A stretch of DNA of 55,836 nt, taken from assembly GCA_028279555.1 (NCBI GenBank), contig JANQNO010000006.1:1-55836 (forward strand), read 5' to 3'. The first letter of the stretch is position 1. Each line of letters begins with the position of its first letter. Shown piece by piece: positions 54,857-55,836 of the stretch. The DNA is from Sphingorhabdus sp. GTDB taxonomy: Bacteria > Pseudomonadota > Alphaproteobacteria > Sphingomonadales > Sphingomonadaceae. The notes beneath the pieces were generated by a model. That model was not told the origin of the DNA. It saw only the letters and a list, made by a program, of their open reading frames with translations, and ran no database searches. The position numbers and the translations under genes are program-made.

Positions 54857-55558
54857 ATGGACATGTTTTTCCTCGCGGCAGCCGAAGGCGCTGCCAGCTT
54901 CAATCCCATGGACCTGTTTCTGCAGGCCGACTGGGTCGTAAAGGCCGTCATCATCGCATTGCTGCTCGCCAGTGTCTGGGTCTGGTTCATCATTGTCAGC
55001 TTCATGATCAAGATTTCCGGGATCAACAGCCGGAGCGAAAAATTCGAGCGCGAATTCTGGAGCAGCAGCGATATCGACGCATTCTACAAGGAACATGGCA
55101 AGCGCGACCTGCCGATCGCCAAAGTGTTTGCCGCTGGCGTATCGGAATGGCGGCGATCGACAAACGGCACCAGCATCGACCGCGAGGGCACGCGCGAGCG
55201 GCTCAACACGGCAATGGATGCAACGATTGCGGCAGAGAGCGACAAGCTTGCCAACCGGCTGAATTTCCTGGCCACAACCGGTTCCGTCGCGCCCTTTGTG
55301 GGCCTGTTCGGCACCGTCTGGGGCATCATGCGCAGCTTCGCTGCCATTGCCGCGGAGCAGAATTCATCGCTTGCCGTCGTTGCGCCCGGCATTGCCGAGG
55401 CTCTGTTTGCGACCGCCATCGGGCTGTTTGCAGCCATTCCGGCGGTGATTGCCTATAACCGCTTTTCGCACCGTATCGGGCAATATGAGGCGCGTATGGG
55501 CCGCTTTGCCGATGGCTTCCATGGCACGCTGAGCCGCGAATTGGAGCGCGAGGTATGA
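54857..55558 (+). CDS. tolQ: TolQ proton channel subunit
   Basis: TolQ and TolR use the proton motive force to energise the Tol-Pal envelope system during division. The 233-residue protein has three transmembrane helices: VKAVIIALLLASVWVWFII near residues 25-43, then ATTGSVAPFVGLFGTVWGIMR near 140-160 and GIAEALFATAIGLFAAIPAVIAY near 180-205. These are family signatures. The ATG at 54857 directly follows ybgC. The stop shares bases with an ATG (ATGA at 55555-55558) that once probably began tolR. Confidence 0.95.
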   Translation: MDMFFLAAAEGAASFNPMDLFLQADWVVKAVIIALLLASVWVWFIIVSFMIKISGINSRSEKFEREFWSSSDIDAFYKEHGKRDLPIAKVFAAGVSEWRRSTNGTSIDREGTRERLNTAMDATIAAESDKLANRLNFLATTGSVAPFVGLFGTVWGIMRSFAAIAAEQNSSLAVVAPGIAEALFATAIGLFAAIPAVIAYNRFSHRIGQYEARMGRFADGFHGTLSRELEREV

Positions 55559-55704
55559 TGGCGATAGCGATGAATAAGCCCCTCTCCTTTAGGGGAGGGG
55601 ATTGGGGTGGGGGTTTGCAGTTAGATGCGCCTTGCACCGATGCTCCTCTCCAAACGGATAGCCCCCCCTCCCAACCCTCCCCCCTGAAGGGTGGAGGGCT
55701 TTAG
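55555..55704 (+). other. Open leader frame through the tolQ-tolR repeat
   Basis: An ATG overlapping the tolQ stop (ATGA) opens a 49-codon frame that crosses the whole repeat and stops with TAG at 55702-55704, one base before the tolR ATG. Its first codons (MMAIAMNKPLS) resemble the present TolR start (MAMNLSSG), suggesting the ATGA was the former tolR start before the repeat entered. Confidence 0.5.
55579..55698. repeat. G/C-rich palindromic element between tolQ and tolR
   Basis: Arms of about 29 bp (55586-55614 and 55662-55690) are imperfect inverted copies, CCTTTAGGGGAGGGG on the left against CCTTCAGGGGGGAGG read on the opposite strand. Each end also forms a small hairpin (CCCCTCTCC-TTTA-GGGGAGGGG on the left). 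The right end supplies the GGAGGG that lies before the tolR ATG. Confidence 0.82.
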
Positions 55705-55705
55705 G

Positions 55706-55836
55706 ATGGCAATGAACCTCTCTTCCGGCGCGAGCGGTGGGCGCAGACGAGGCGGCAGGCGCAGCGGGCGGCGCGCGCCGATGTCGGAGATCAATGTCAC
55801 CCCCTTTGTCGATGTCATGCTGGTGTTACTGATCAT
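55706..55836 (+). CDS. tolR: TolR, 5' part only (cut by window edge)
   Basis: The frame starts at ATG 55706 (MAMNLSSGASG), with GGAGGG (55693-55698) upstream contributed by the repeat. After a Gly/Arg-rich stretch it enters the ExbD/TolR signature RAPMSEINVTPFVDVMLVLLI, the single transmembrane helix with its essential aspartate (FVDVMLVLL). The window ends here after 43 complete codons. Confidence 0.92.
   Translation, partial: MAMNLSSGASGGRRRGGRRSGRRAPMSEINVTPFVDVMLVLLI

Overview
The window is chromosomal DNA from an alphaproteobacterium, most likely of the order Sphingomonadales (Sphingopyxis/Sphingorhabdus-like). This rests on gene order (yebC-ruvC-ruvA-ruvB-ybgC-tolQ-tolR; pyk-DUF1244-GapR; ileS-lspA-DUF3035), the style of the TonB-dependent receptor, small sphingomonad-type proteins, high-GC codon usage and several families of short palindromic repeats. 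Most of it is core metabolism and information processing. I see no prophage, integron, CRISPR array, rRNA or classical insertion sequence.

Layout. 0.3-3.9 kb: TauE/SafE permease, its TIGR02186 partner and a HerA-like ATPase. 3.9-9.4 kb: gpmA, a diguanylate cyclase, purE-purK, folA, ribF and an unknown anchored protein. 9.4-13.4 kb: ileS, lspA and a BamF-like lipoprotein. 13.4-20.1 kb: a low-GC nuclease-like gene abutting dxs, an acyl-CoA carboxylase subunit, a zinc-ribbon protein, a haloalkane dehalogenase and a winged-helix regulator. 20.2-26.4 kb: tRNA-Val, a TlpA-like lipoprotein divergent from argH, then a tightly packed run argH-lptM-lysA-(siroheme-synthase-like)-proC-two thioesterases. 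26.4-33.7 kb, minus strand: YbjN, UbiK with a histone-H1-like tail, TspO, a small unknown protein, an M16 protease and a penicillin-acylase-family enzyme. 33.9-38.9 kb: clpB, a secreted protein, a sulfotransferase-like protein and two tandem paralogous secreted proteins. 39-42 kb: a TonB-dependent receptor with its terminator. 42.5-48.4 kb: cyclophilin, queA, DUF481, cytochrome c', cytochrome b561 and pyk. 48.5-55.8 kb: DUF1244, GapR-like, UPF0145, GNAT, yebC, a tiny membrane ORF, ruvC, ruvA, a membrane protein, a GIY-YIG nuclease, ruvB, ybgC, tolQ and the start of tolR (cut by the window edge).

The most unusual signal is a set of short palindromic elements that sit inside coding or translationally coupled DNA without closing the reading frame. 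One lies in frame inside ileS (10411-10483). One lies between ruvC and ruvA. One group, with a GIY-YIG gene, lies between the ruvA-linked membrane gene and ruvB. One lies between tolQ and tolR. Before ruvB, a second copy of the ruvB N-terminus remains at the old ATGA junction. It opens a 178-codon frame that crosses the whole insertion, antisense to the nuclease gene, and ends in TTGA exactly on the present ruvB start. Before tolR, a 49-codon frame starts at the tolQ ATGA junction, crosses the repeat and stops one base before the tolR ATG. Before ruvA, a 67-codon frame crosses the repeat and ends ATGA on the ruvA start. This suggests palindromic elements tolerated or selected for being translatable, comparable to the palindromic elements known inside Rickettsia genes, with a possible mobilising role for the GIY-YIG nuclease.
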